DNA of 64,000 nt from Mastigocoleus testarum BC008 (GTDB lineage: Bacteria; Cyanobacteriota; Cyanobacteriia; Cyanobacteriales; Nostocaceae): NCBI RefSeq assembly GCF_001456025.1, contig NZ_LMTZ01000103.1:45560-109559 (forward strand), given 5' to 3'. The notes below the pieces were generated by a model. That model saw only the letters and a list, made by a program, of their open reading frames with translations, made no database searches and had not been told where the DNA came from. Each line of letters starts with the position of its first letter. The first letter of the stretch is position 1. The position numbers and the translations under genes are program-made. This document shows, piece after piece, positions 46,172-56,166 of this stretch.

Positions 46172-47884
46172 TTAGAGTGATGATTTCCAATATCGATCTT
46201 CTTTGACCAATGTGTGAGCTTTCCACTTCGGATCTGTTTGGGGAAAATCAAGACGATAATGTCCTCCTCGGCTTTCGGTTCTGAAAGCAGCACTTTGAAG
46301 AATTAATAGTGCTATGTCAAGTAGATTTTGAGTTTCTGCCCATATTTGCAAATGTTTTTCTACTGTACTAGGTAATTTAAAGGTTGCACCTTGCAGGGGC
46401 TGCAAAGATGATAAAAATTTGCTCAAATCCAAATTAGCAAAATCTTTTTGCCAGGCTTTAACTGTTAATATTGCTTCTTCTAAGCGAGATTCTTCTCGGC
46501 ATATACCCGCACTTCGCCAAACTAATTTGGGTATATTCTTCCTTATAAATTCCAAATATTCTTCCTGTGGTTTCCATGTATCATTATCAGCAGTATATTC
46601 TTTACTAGAGAAAGATGTTCTTTCTCCTTGATTTATGGTCTGAGTGTTTATCTGCGGAGAATTGCTACTTTGAGAAGGCTGAAGTTTTGCCATTTGCCTA
46701 CCAAAGACTATACATTCTAGCAAGGAATTACTGGCCAGACGATTTGCACCGTGTACTCCGGTGCTAGCAGTTTCTCCTACTGCATATAATCCTTCAATTG
46801 AGGTTCTATTCATCATATCTGTGAGAATGCCACCCATCCAGTAATGAGCAGCTGGTGCGACAGGAATGGGCTCGCTAAAAACATCTATACCCCACCGTTC
46901 ACAGACTTTGATGATATTGGGAAAACGCTGTCGAATTTTTTCTTTAGGTATGGGGCGCATATCTAGCCAAACATTGGCGATGGCGGGATCTGCTGCAGTT
47001 TTCTGTAAATGATTAAAAATAGCTCTGCTGACTACATCCCTGGGAGCAAGTTCTCCTTTGATGTGATAATCAAAAACAAAACGTTTTCCTTGATCGTCAA
47101 CCAAATGCCCTCCTTCACCTCTGACAGCTTCACTAATTAAAAAACGATCTGCACCAGTTTTAGTCAAAGCTGTAGGGTGAAATTGAACAAATTCTAAATC
47201 TCTAAGAACTACTCCCGCACGCCAAGCCATGGCGACGCCATCACCAGTACTAACTGCGGGGTTGGTTGTTTGAGCAAATACCTGACCCCCACCTCCGGTG
47301 GCTAAAACTACTGAATCAGCTTGGATCCATTGAATTCGACCTTGATAGAATAAGCTAATACCTCGAACCTGTTTTCCTTGCGGTTTTAGCCACAAATTTA
47401 AAGCTAATGCTTTTTGAATAACTTGAATATTGGGTCGACGCAGAACTTGAGCGGTCAAAGTATTGACAACTTCTCGACCAGTAGTGTCAGCTGCGTGCAG
47501 TACTCGGTGTCGGGAGTGAGCTGCTTCTAAAGTTAAGGCTAAAGTTTTACCATTTCGATCGAAAGCGACACCTAAATTAACTAGAGAACTAATACACTCA
47601 GGTGCTTGGTGGGCTAAGAATTCTACAGCATCAACATCACATAATCCAACTCCTGCTTGGATTGTATCTTCAACGTGAAGAGCAGGCGAATCATCTGTAG
47701 AAATAGCAGCAGCTATACCACCCTGTGCCCAGTCACTAGCAGAGATGGAAATAGTTTCTTTAGTAATTAAGCCGATTTTTAATTTTTTATTCATGCACAG
47801 TGCTGTATAAAGTCCAGCCGCGCCTGCGCCAATTACTAAAACATCAAAATTAGTGGAAATGTTTTCCTGACTCAAAGTATACAA
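46172..47884 (-). CDS. nadB: L-aspartate oxidase NadB
   Basis: 570 residues. FAD-binding GAGAAGLYTAL (about residues 19-29) and the family signatures SASDWAQGGIAAA, SRHRVLHAADTTGREV, VLATGGGGQVFAQTTNP, EFVQFHPTAL, FLISEAVRGEGG and GVHGANRLASNSLLEC identify NadB. It oxidises aspartate to iminoaspartate for quinolinate (NAD) synthesis with NadA. The frame begins at TTG 47884 and no ATG precedes the FAD motif, so a non-AUG start is used here. A poorly conserved linker (about 410-450) precedes the C-terminal helical domain. Transcribed alone, convergent with the small secreted protein gene. Confidence 0.9.
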   Translation of the reverse strand: MYTLSQENISTNFDVLVIGAGAAGLYTALCMNKKLKIGLITKETISISASDWAQGGIAAAISTDDSPALHVEDTIQAGVGLCDVDAVEFLAHQAPECISSLVNLGVAFDRNGKTLALTLEAAHSRHRVLHAADTTGREVVNTLTAQVLRRPNIQVIQKALALNLWLKPQGKQVRGISLFYQGRIQWIQADSVVLATGGGGQVFAQTTNPAVSTGDGVAMAWRAGVVLRDLEFVQFHPTALTKTGADRFLISEAVRGEGGHLVDDQGKRFVFDYHIKGELAPRDVVSRAIFNHLQKTAADPAIANVWLDMRPIPKEKIRQRFPNIIKVCERWGIDVFSEPIPVAPAAHYWMGGILTDMMNRTSIEGLYAVGETASTGVHGANRLASNSLLECIVFGRQMAKLQPSQSSNSPQINTQTINQGERTSFSSKEYTADNDTWKPQEEYLEFIRKNIPKLVWRSAGICREESRLEEAILTVKAWQKDFANLDLSKFLSSLQPLQGATFKLPSTVEKHLQIWAETQNLLDIALLILQSAAFRTESRGGHYRLDFPQTDPKWKAHTLVKEDRYWKSSL

Positions 47885-48523
47885 AAGGTTGAATTTAAAA
47901 AAGTTAGAGACAAAAAAGACGTTGAATCTAAAAAAGATTGAATTAACAAAAACTTGAATTTAAAAAGGTTTGGACATTTGGTTATTTTCTAGGAGAGAGT
48001 TGGAAATTAATATTTACATCCCTTTACCTTATTCTGTAGTTTCAACATCTTGTAAGTACAACATTTTGTAAGTACGATACTTCCTCAACTGAACTTATAC
48101 TATTCGGGACTTAAAAAATTTCCCATTTTTCTATCAACACAGATACGTATATTAATCGCACTTATGGAAGCTTCTGATAACCCGGACATATCTCCTTCTC
48201 AATATAGGATGATTACAATACAAGGTGGTATTAATAATGATTACAAGCTTGATAAAAACTGTGTTACTTACGAACTCTAATCTTCCGAATAGTTTTGGGT
48301 TATGACATATGAATAAAAAAGTTCGGACTTACGCGAATAAAACTGGAATATAAACTCTCAGTGCGTAAGTCCGTTCGAGAAAGAAGAAAAACAATTTAAT
48401 CAAACAAACTTCAATCAAATAAACTCTAATTAAATAAATTTGAATACTTGTTTTTATCTTCTTCCAATCAAATAAATATCTCGCACTTTTTTGAAAGAAC
48501 CTTATATTAAGTCTCTCATTGAC
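47885..48523. other. Spacer between psbU and nadB with an inverted repeat
   Basis: 640 bases without a gene. CGGACTTACGC (48324-48334) and GCGTAAGTCCG (48363-48373) form a perfect 11-bp inverted repeat with a 28-base loop. This may be a small MITE-like hairpin or a transcript end for psbU. Confidence 0.55.
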
Positions 48524-48985
48524 TTATCTGTAAATACCGTTATTAAACCGGTCAGCTCCCTCGTTAAAGATAGCTTCGCTTTTTGTCACTGTAAAATCAT
48601 CCAAATGAGATTGCAGTAATTGTTTTTGACGATTGCTCAATCCAGAAATATCTAAAACATCTTCTACATTTTCATAAGGAGCGTTAAGAATAACTTTCCG
48701 AGCTAAAGTCGGATAGAATCCCGGATATTGCTGGAAAGCTCGCACATTAGTGTTATTTAAATCTATTTTGTCACCATAAACATCTGGTAATTTAGCATCA
48801 GCACGATTACGCAAACGAGCTATTTGAACTCCTAAGGTTGGTGTGGATTGGTTAAACATTGTGCTCCTTAGATCGATTGCATGGGCTTGGGGAGCAAATC
48901 CCAACCATCCAAAACATCCTATCAGCAAACTAAAAACAGTTAATACACGCGCTAATAGTTTCACGATTCTTCTACCTCTTTCCAT
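48524..48985 (-). CDS. psbU: Photosystem II extrinsic protein PsbU
   Basis: 153 residues. A basic N-terminus and a hydrophobic core (LLARVLTVFSLLIGCFGWLG) with AQAHA before the mature start at about residue 37 form a lumen-targeting signal. The mature part matches PsbU: DKIDLNNTNVRAFQQYPGFY, PTLARKVILNAPYENVEDVL, then SGLSNRQKQLLQSHLDDFTV and a GADRFNNGIYR end. PsbU sits on the lumenal face of photosystem II and stabilises the oxygen-evolving manganese cluster with PsbO and PsbV. ATG at 48985. Monocistronic. Confidence 0.95.
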   Translation of the reverse strand: MERGRRIVKLLARVLTVFSLLIGCFGWLGFAPQAHAIDLRSTMFNQSTPTLGVQIARLRNRADAKLPDVYGDKIDLNNTNVRAFQQYPGFYPTLARKVILNAPYENVEDVLDISGLSNRQKQLLQSHLDDFTVTKSEAIFNEGADRFNNGIYR

Positions 48986-49286
48986 CGGACAAAAACCAAA
49001 ATTTCAAAAATCAAAACTCTTTATTAAGAGCGGCTCAAGTAATAGCAATTACTATTTGCCAAGATTCCCCAAAATACGCCATGAGGAATGCAGTAACTGA
49101 TAATTGTTCGTTGATTCAAGTTTGACGAACATACAGTACTCATTCACAACCAATATACAGCGTATTAATATCTACAATACTTGCCGCTATTAGCTTTTAA
49201 CTTATTTTTGTCAAAAATTATCAAAATTTATGCTCAGACTTTTAAATTTACAGTCTTTTTCAGACATGCATATTTAAGTCAAAATT

Positions 49287-49976
49287 TCAAGCAATAACGG
49301 CAGCTAGTAGAAATAAAGCATCTACTAAAATTGTACTTAAAACTGCACCACTAAAAGCATAGTAGTGACTTTCTGGTTTCCGTAAAGGTATTACTCCAAG
49401 TATTAACAATATTGTAGCTAAAATAAATGCCCAGCCTTGTCCCCAAGGTGTCTGTACTTGTGCTAAAGCGCTTTGCAATATTGGTCTGACTAAATCTGGC
49501 TCAACCTGCATTATCTGTCGCCAGTGTGGAATCAAACCTACCAAATAAAAATATACATCTGTGAGTGCAGTGCCCAGTAAAGAACCTAAATAAAACCAAT
49601 TACCTATTTTGCCCCAATTTCGATACGCACACCATAAAGCAAAAGGTAAACCAATAGATTCTACCGGTAAATGCCATAAAGGTTCCCAACGTAACCAACC
49701 CCAGTAAATCGAACCAGCTAACCAACTCCAGCTGAAACCTATCAGCAAATCACCCCATAAATAGGTGCTGTAACGGGACATTAACAATTTACCCAACCAA
49801 ACCCAAAATCCCGTCAAGGCTAAACTCACCCAAGGTAGCGATCGCACTAATGGTGCTTCTATAAATACTGGCACTGATACCAAAAATACTGAAAAAGCAA
49901 ATACTAGCCAAATTCCCCTAGAACTGAATTTATTTGTAAAGCCTACAACCAGGGGAGAAACTATTCCCTTATCCAT
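49287..49976 (-). CDS. DUF3120-like cyanobacterial membrane protein
   Basis: About 229 residues from ATG at 49976 (MDKGIVSPLVVGF), chosen because AAGGAAG lies six bases upstream. The frame extends to a TTG at 50084 without such a site. Six or seven membrane helices (GIWLVFAFSVFLVSVPVF, SLPWVSLALTGFWVWLGKL, WGDLLIGFSWSWLAGSIYWG, WFYLGSLLGTALTDVYFYL, GWAFILATILLILGVIPL, AVLSTILVDALFLLAAVIA) make up most of it. The tryptophan-rich pattern fits the cyanobacterial DUF3120 family, of unknown function. Divergent from uppP. Confidence 0.65.
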   Translation of the reverse strand: MDKGIVSPLVVGFTNKFSSRGIWLVFAFSVFLVSVPVFIEAPLVRSLPWVSLALTGFWVWLGKLLMSRYSTYLWGDLLIGFSWSWLAGSIYWGWLRWEPLWHLPVESIGLPFALWCAYRNWGKIGNWFYLGSLLGTALTDVYFYLVGLIPHWRQIMQVEPDLVRPILQSALAQVQTPWGQGWAFILATILLILGVIPLRKPESHYYAFSGAVLSTILVDALFLLAAVIA

Positions 49977-50549
49977 GATTTCTTCCTTATCCTCACATTC
50001 CTCACAAATTTTTTCCTTGAAAATTTTTTCTTCAAAAGAAGAGAATCGAGCACCAGAGGATGAAAAAAATGTATTGTTAATCAATTTTTTAATATTTGTT
50101 ACTTAACTTTACTTTATGTAATCTAAGATATCATAATCGAAAATGCCCCCAGGGGGCATATTTATGTTACCTCAACTACGCTTTTTTTCAACAAAAAACC
50201 CAAAATAGGCACAAAAAAAAGCAAATTTTAGTCAAAAAAAATACTTATTAAAAATATTGAGAAGAGTAGTTTTGCTAACAAAAATAAGGTTTAAATTAAA
50301 CTTTGTTACCAGTTCAGATCGAAATATTTAGTGCGAGATTTTTTAAGACTTCAGAAAGTATAAATAAAAAGTAAAAATACAAGTAAATAAAAACTGTAAA
50401 AGCAGGTATTCTGGAGCGAGAACAGGGTTTGATTCTGAGGCAAGTTCGATATCGCCTTGCTACAAAGCTTTGGAAACTTATTTCCTGGAAGCAGACGATG
50501 ACACCCAAATTTACAATCGCGAGTAACTTTTATTGAAGTGAGTAATTAG
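49977..50549. other. Divergent intergenic region with a GC palindrome
   Basis: 570 bases without a gene. ATGCCCCC (50143-50150) and GGGGGCAT (50152-50159) form a perfect palindrome around one base, in otherwise AT-rich DNA. It may be an operator for the divergent DUF3120-like and uppP genes. Confidence 0.5.
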
Positions 50550-51512
50550 ATGGGTATCTCAAAACGTATATTTTTTCCTATATTGACGGCTTTATCTGCA
50601 ATTTTATCGGTTGCTATCTTTTCTCTTCCGGTTTTAGGTTCTGAAACAACTGCTGTTGCAACAACAACCCAAATGAATATTTGGCAAGCAATTGTTTTAG
50701 GGTTTGTTCAAGGTGCAACTGAATTTATTCCCATTAGTAGTACAGCACATTTAAAAGCCGTTCCGGTACTATTAGGTTGGGGAGATCCTGGAGTAGCTTT
50801 CAGTGCCATGATTCAGTTGGGTAGTATTGGAGCTGTTTTATGGTACTTTTGGAGATTACTAATAGAAGTGATTGGCGGTGCATTCGTTGCTTTGAAGCGT
50901 TCTGATTATCAAGACAATAACTTCAAAATTGCTGTGGGTATTGCTGTAGGTACTCTACCAATTGTCTTTTTTGGTCTTTTGATCAAAGTTTTTTTCGAGG
51001 ATTTTTACGAAAATAGCGTGCGCAGCATGACAATGATTGCATTAGCTTCTATTCTTATGTCTGTATTAATGGGACTAGCGGAAAAGCTGGGTTCGAGGAA
51101 GCGTAATTTCGATAAGCTGAGCGCTAAAGATGGAATATTAATGGGCTTTGGTCAACTTTTAGCTATAGTACCAGGAGCTTCTCGTTCTGGTTCTACTATA
51201 ACTACCGGATTATTTATGGGTTTGGAAAGAGAAACTGCAGCGAAGTTTTCATTTCTATTGGGTATTCCTGCTATTACTCTACCGGGAATTGTCGGACTTA
51301 AAGATTTACTTGAAGCTGATTTGGGAAATATGAACGTATTAATGCCTTCGATCGCAGGGTTAATTTCATCAGCAATTTTCTCTTATTTAGCTATCGCTTG
51401 GCTGTTAAACTTCCTCAAAACCAGAAGTAATTGGATTTTTGTTTGGTATCGCCTGGTATTTGGAATTGCAATATTGGGCTTAATATCAACTGGGATATTG
51501 CAAAATATATAG
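50550..51512 (+). CDS. uppP: Undecaprenyl-diphosphatase UppP (BacA)
   Basis: 320 residues, polytopic. Both catalytic regions are intact: GFVQGATEFIPISSTAH (near 52-68) and VPGASRSGSTITTGLFMG (near 208-225). It dephosphorylates undecaprenyl diphosphate to recycle the lipid carrier for peptidoglycan and other envelope glycans. The first ~40 residues (ILTALSAILSVAIFSLPVLG) form an extra hydrophobic segment before the usual start NIWQAIVLGFVQG; this may be an added signal or helix. ATG at 50550 after a weak ribosome site. A long stem-loop lies downstream. Confidence 0.9.
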   Translation: MGISKRIFFPILTALSAILSVAIFSLPVLGSETTAVATTTQMNIWQAIVLGFVQGATEFIPISSTAHLKAVPVLLGWGDPGVAFSAMIQLGSIGAVLWYFWRLLIEVIGGAFVALKRSDYQDNNFKIAVGIAVGTLPIVFFGLLIKVFFEDFYENSVRSMTMIALASILMSVLMGLAEKLGSRKRNFDKLSAKDGILMGFGQLLAIVPGASRSGSTITTGLFMGLERETAAKFSFLLGIPAITLPGIVGLKDLLEADLGNMNVLMPSIAGLISSAIFSYLAIAWLLNFLKTRSNWIFVWYRLVFGIAILGLISTGILQNI

Positions 51513-51645
51513 AAATAATACTCGATGGTTAAATGTTTTTTTGAGTTTTACCAAAAAATAACTTGAGGCTAATTCTCAGAAGTTTGAGTTGTTGTTTACA
51601 TATTCAAAACAAGAATAATAATACATAAATCACTTCTTAGACCTC

Positions 51646-51687
51646 CTAAATTCTGGGAAATTGAAAGTTTTCCAGAATTTAGATTTT
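51646..51687 (+). terminator. Stem-loop downstream of uppP
   Basis: CTAAATTCTGG (51646-51656) pairs with CCAGAATTTAG (51672-51682). A G-T pair and AAA/TTT extend the stem to about 15 bp with a 7-base loop, followed by ATTTTAA. Probable terminator, 134 bases past the stop. Confidence 0.5.
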
Positions 51688-52042
51688 AAGCTAGTAAAAT
51701 GCTATTTATATCAAGCAACTTCATACAAAACTTCTAAGTATGTAACTTGTATTACTTCGTAAAAAACTTGTTACTCGTATTTAAATTTATTTATTGGATA
51801 ATAATTATTTTAATGTCACTTCCAGAATTGAAAATGAAATTAAAAGTATTTTGGGAGTGATGTTGGAGCGGGTATTGAAGAAATTTTGAGCAAATTATTG
51901 AAAAAATATGGGGTAAAAAATAAGTAATTTTCCACCCCTATAAATGGTAGATATAAATCTAATACATTGCTCTAGTATCCTAATAATTTAGGATAAAACT
52001 ATAAAGTGAAAAACTTGTGAAGATAAAGGAGATTTTCTTCAT
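51688..52042. other. Spacer, nothing recognised
   Basis: AT-rich; no gene, RNA or further hairpin seen. Confidence 0.5.
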
Positions 52043-52420
52043 TTAACCTAAGTTTAATAAATTTTCTACTTTCTGTGCTAAAGTCATTGGTTCAAAAGGT
52101 TTAGGAATGATTCCTGTTACCTCTAACTGAGCAAATTTACCTGGCTCAAGTAAATTATATTTGGCTGTAATAAAAATTACTGGAATCTTCATGGTGAGTT
52201 GATTAGCCCTCAGTCTGACTAAAGTATTTAACCCATCCATTTCTGGCATCATCATATCTAATAGAATGGCATCTGGTTGTTTAGATTCGGCATAAATTAA
52301 TCCTTCACTTCCAGACTCAGCTGTGGAAACTTGCCAACCACCAACTGTTTCAAAGCAAAGTCGGGCGATTTCTCTAATATCTTCTTCATCATCAATGATG
52401 AGAATACGTTTATTGGTCAC
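52043..52420 (-). CDS. CheY-like response regulator (stand-alone receiver)
   Basis: 125 residues: receiver domain only. Acidic pocket DDEED (residues 10-14), phospho-acceptor Asp55 in AILLDMMMPEMDG, Thr/Lys switch residues in VIFITAKYN and IPKPFEPM. With no output domain it must signal by protein contact. It is a close paralogue of the receiver at 53244-53624; both have the W at 29 and the same LLDxMMPEMDG core. It lies 820 bases beyond that gene on the same strand, probably with its own promoter. Confidence 0.9.
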   Translation of the reverse strand: MTNKRILIIDDEEDIREIARLCFETVGGWQVSTAESGSEGLIYAESKQPDAILLDMMMPEMDGLNTLVRLRANQLTMKIPVIFITAKYNLLEPGKFAQLEVTGIIPKPFEPMTLAQKVENLLNLG

Positions 52421-53243
52421 CGTATTATATTTTCTCCCTTATAAATATCCCTCTTACAAAAAAGAGAATGCTTTATTTGAGCGGCAAGAATGAATGGATT
52501 TAGCTTCTTATCTACACGCAAAATTACTAATTAAGAAAAACAAAAATTGTATATGACAGACCAATTTAAATATTTCTCATTTTATTGATATTTATAACTA
52601 ATATTTAGGAATGTAAAAGGATACGGCATTAATCCGTACCCTTGACGATTCGATATTTAAATTTGAACGCTTATTTAGCAATCTTAGGATTTACTCAAAA
52701 TGGAGTAGAGAATCAGAAAAATAAGATTCTCAAATCCTTCGACAAGTTGAAAAAGCGAAAGTTTATGTGGCTCCGACACATTTGAGCCGAGTCATCCTAG
52801 GAAACAAACTCTAGTGGGAAAATCAATGCTGCTTTAAGAAAAAACTTGGTATGGATAAGAATAAATTTTATAAGTTGGACTTGTAAGCTGGGTACTAGCT
52901 CTGAGGTACGAGAAGAAAATAAAAAAGCATGCATGGCAAACTTTACCAGGAATATGTGCTGAAAATAGTAGAGAATAATTGAGATTTTTCATATTTACTT
53001 ATGAGAACTCAATTTTGTTAACTTACTTGGTAGCCGTTAAATTCCCCTAAAAATTTTTCAGCTAACTCCTAAAAAGTTTGCTTATGCACAGGTCACAACC
53101 TTAGGTAATAGTTTTTTACCCCGTACAGGTGTTAACTCTAATATTAAAAAATGAAGAAGTTGTGAAGGTGCAGATTTTTTGGAGCAATTTCTTCCCAAGA
53201 AAGCTGAGATTAAATTATTCGTACTATTTTAGAATTTTTGTTC
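52421..53243. other. Spacer between the two receiver genes
   Basis: 820 bases without a convincing gene. A short hairpin TACGG/CCGTA with loop CATTAAT lies at about 52622-52638. Otherwise nothing recognised. Confidence 0.5.
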
Positions 53244-53624
53244 TCAACATTTCCAACCCAGAATTTCCTCTACTTGATTGGTTAATTTCATTGGGTCAAA
53301 AGGTTTTGGAATCATCCCTGCTACTTTGAGATTAGCAAATCGCTGTTTATCCATAGATTGTAGCTTGGCTGTTAGTAAAACTACAGGAATATTTTCGGTG
53401 CTAGCATTTCCTTGAAGCTGATCGAATGTAGCAACACCATCCATTTCCGGCATCATTACATCTAAAAGAATCGCATCTGGTTGTTCGGCTTGAGCCTTAA
53501 ATATACCTTCATCACCAGATGTAGCAGTAAATACTTGCCAACTGCTCACTGCTTCAAATGTCAATTGAGCAACTTCCAGGATGTCTTCATCATCGTCAAT
53601 AATGAGAATCTTTTTCGCACTCAT
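53244..53624 (-). CDS. CheY-like response regulator, partner of the adjacent hybrid kinase
   Basis: 126 residues, receiver only. Acidic pocket DDDED, Asp55 in AILLDVMMPEMDG, switch region VVLLTAKLQ and MIPKPFDPM. The ATG at 53624 lies four bases past the stop of the hybrid kinase gene (53629-53631), so the two are co-transcribed and it is very likely its phosphate acceptor. It is about half identical by eye to the receiver at 52043-52420, suggesting duplication. Confidence 0.9.
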   Translation of the reverse strand: MSAKKILIIDDDEDILEVAQLTFEAVSSWQVFTATSGDEGIFKAQAEQPDAILLDVMMPEMDGVATFDQLQGNASTENIPVVLLTAKLQSMDKQRFANLKVAGMIPKPFDPMKLTNQVEEILGWKC

Positions 53625-53628
53625 TTTC

Positions 53629-56166
53629 TCAACTCTCCTTATCCTCTAAAATAACCAGTTTGAGTAGGTTAATGGCACGCTGTTCAAATTCTTCTGGTGT
53701 AACTCGTGCTTTAGTTAGCAATAAAGTCTTTCCCAGTTTCAGACGTTTTTGGTCTTTTTCGCTCAAATCAAAAGCGGTATACACAACTAAGGGCAGATTG
53801 GATAAATGTTTGTGTTGACGTAACTTTTCTACAACATCAAAGCCGCTAAGCAAGGGTAATGTTAAGTCCAATATCATCAAATCTGGAAGTAAAGCTAAAC
53901 TCTGCTCTAAAGCTTCTTGTCCGCTTTTGGCGTGGTATGTTTCAATTCCGTGACGCTGGAATATGGAAATTATTACTTGTGCTAAGTCTGTATCATCTTC
54001 TACTATTAGAACTTTACTTGTTTGTTGTGTGTTGGATTTTTTTTTTGAGCTTGAGCTATTATCTTTAGCTAAGGCTAAGGATTCACCTGAATAAGTAGTA
54101 GTTGTCGTCGCTGCTTCTTTTTCCTGTGATAAAGGTATTTGACAATAAAAAGTACTACCCTGATTTTCAGTGCTTTGTGCCCATATAAATCCGCAGTGTT
54201 GCTGAATAATGCTACGACAAATAGCAAGTCCCAAACCAGTCCCACCCTTTTTGCGCGAGTCAGAAGCATCCACTTGCTGAAAACGTCCGAAAATAGATTC
54301 TAGTTTGTTACTTGGAATACCTCGACCCCGATCGCGAACTTGGAAAAGGATATACGGTGTAGAAGAATTGGAGAAATTTAAATTTCCTTGTTGTTGCGGA
54401 CTTATCCTGGCTTCTTTGACTTCAGCCGTTAACCATACTGTAGAACCAGAGGGTGAAAATTTAATGGCGTTGCTGAGTAAATTAGTTAGAACTTGGATAA
54501 TGCGATCAGGATCTGCCCAAATTCTAGCTGACACAGAATTCACTGATAAAGTTACTCCTGCTTTTTGGGCGATATCTCGCATCACTTCAACGGCAGGATG
54601 GATTAAGTTGGCGACATCGCAGATTTGCTTATTCATCTGTACTTCGCCAGATTCTATTCGTTCAATATCCAGGATGTTATTAATCAAACGAATCAGGCGA
54701 TCGCTATTATTAATCGCAATTTGAAGCATCCGCTGTGCTTGTTGAGGTCGAGTTTGCAAGACACCACCGGCTAATAAACCTAAAGAACCTCGAATTGAGG
54801 TTAGGGGAGTACGCAGTTCATGGCTGACAACCGAAATAAATTCATCTTTAAGACGCTCCACTTCTCGACGTTGGCTAATATCTTTCATAAAGCCATAATG
54901 ACCGCTAAAGCGTTGTTCGGAATCGTAGGCTTTCACCATGACCAGTATTTTGTCAAAAACCGAACCATCTTTACGTACAGCTCTCACTTCTATTTCTGCT
55001 TTTTCCGAAGCTAACATCCTTTCGTAAGCCTTATTAGCTTTTTCTCGGTCTTCTGGATGGACAGTTTGTTGCCATATGCTTCCCTTTAATTCTTTAGCTT
55101 TATAGCCCAACAAGTCAGCGTACGCAGGATTGACTTTAAGATAATGTCCGGAAACATCTAATTTTGAAATACCTACTACCGCACTTTCTAGTGCTTTATT
55201 TTGATCGCGTAGTTCTTCTTCTACTTTTTGACGTTCCCTTACTTCATTTGCTAATTCACGATTTTTTGTCTCCACTTCTTTTGCATATTTTTGGGAACTT
55301 TGCATCAGATAAATTGCCCAAGTTAACAATGCAGGTGTTATCAAGCCATTGCTTAAAACAAAATTTTTAAAAGGAGAATATTCTCCCCTTAAAAATGCTG
55401 GTTGGGGGTAAATGCGAAGTCGCCAAATAACATTTCCGATCTTAATTTCCTTTTCTTGACTCCAACGATTTTCTATACGACTATCGAAGTCAATATCTGA
55501 ACTGCGGTATATTTTATTTCTACCTTCAAATACTTCTACAGCAAATTCCCGCTTGATTTTTTCATCTAAAATGCTATCAATCAAAGACTGAGTCTGAAAA
55601 ACACCCACTATAAATCCATCAAAAGCATTTTGATGCTGATATTGGGAAATAGATTTAGATTGGGAAACAGATAATTGTTCTTTTAATTTTTCTCTGACAA
55701 ATAAGGGGACGTAAATTAGAAATCCCTTAACTCCTCGTTCCAGAATGACCGTAGGTGTTAACTCGGGATTTTGGTGTTTTTTTGTCGTCTCCGAAATAGT
55801 ACGATGTTCTTCAAGTAATAAATTTATGAGTTCAAATTCCTTCGGATCTGACTCGGGAACGAGCCAACAAACCTCATACTTGCTATTTACCCACCCAAGT
55901 ACTTTGTAACCGGAATAATCGTGAACATAATTAGTTGCATCTGCAGTCCACTCTTCCCAGGAAGTTCCACCTCCAACTTCCCAGCGTTGTGCCATACGAG
56001 TTAAGGCTAAAATACGATTTTCAATATTAACTGTAATTTCTTGGCTAATATTTACCGCAGCTAATTTAACATATTTTCTGATATGAAAGCTTTGGTATAT
56101 TGACAGACCCTGCCAAAAACACAGACTCATAAATATAACCGCAATACTCACAAATACTGTCATCAT
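53629..56166 (-). CDS. CHASE-PAS hybrid histidine kinase
   Basis: 845 residues. An N-terminal helix (VFVSIAVIFMSLCFWQGLSIY) and a second near 285 (LSNGLITPALLTWAIYLMQS) bracket an extracytoplasmic sensor of about 230 residues resembling CHASE (RILALTRMAQRWEVGGGTSW, GFLIYVPLF). Then come a PAS domain (about 325-440; VGISKLDVSGHYLKVNPAYA), HisKA with VVSHELRTPLTSI (His449), HATPase (NLLSNAIKFSPSG, DRGRGIPSNKL, GGTGLGLAI) and REC (VEDDTDLAQVIISIF, Asp767 in LDLTLPLLSG). The receiver gene follows after four bases. It probably senses a small extracytoplasmic ligand. Confidence 0.9.
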   Translation of the reverse strand: MMTVFVSIAVIFMSLCFWQGLSIYQSFHIRKYVKLAAVNISQEITVNIENRILALTRMAQRWEVGGGTSWEEWTADATNYVHDYSGYKVLGWVNSKYEVCWLVPESDPKEFELINLLLEEHRTISETTKKHQNPELTPTVILERGVKGFLIYVPLFVREKLKEQLSVSQSKSISQYQHQNAFDGFIVGVFQTQSLIDSILDEKIKREFAVEVFEGRNKIYRSSDIDFDSRIENRWSQEKEIKIGNVIWRLRIYPQPAFLRGEYSPFKNFVLSNGLITPALLTWAIYLMQSSQKYAKEVETKNRELANEVRERQKVEEELRDQNKALESAVVGISKLDVSGHYLKVNPAYADLLGYKAKELKGSIWQQTVHPEDREKANKAYERMLASEKAEIEVRAVRKDGSVFDKILVMVKAYDSEQRFSGHYGFMKDISQRREVERLKDEFISVVSHELRTPLTSIRGSLGLLAGGVLQTRPQQAQRMLQIAINNSDRLIRLINNILDIERIESGEVQMNKQICDVANLIHPAVEVMRDIAQKAGVTLSVNSVSARIWADPDRIIQVLTNLLSNAIKFSPSGSTVWLTAEVKEARISPQQQGNLNFSNSSTPYILFQVRDRGRGIPSNKLESIFGRFQQVDASDSRKKGGTGLGLAICRSIIQQHCGFIWAQSTENQGSTFYCQIPLSQEKEAATTTTTYSGESLALAKDNSSSSKKKSNTQQTSKVLIVEDDTDLAQVIISIFQRHGIETYHAKSGQEALEQSLALLPDLMILDLTLPLLSGFDVVEKLRQHKHLSNLPLVVYTAFDLSEKDQKRLKLGKTLLLTKARVTPEEFEQRAINLLKLVILEDKES

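Noticed and set aside
53129..53329. 66-codon plus-strand frame near the second receiver gene
   Set aside because: Its end overlaps the receiver coding region antisense; low complexity and no ribosome site.
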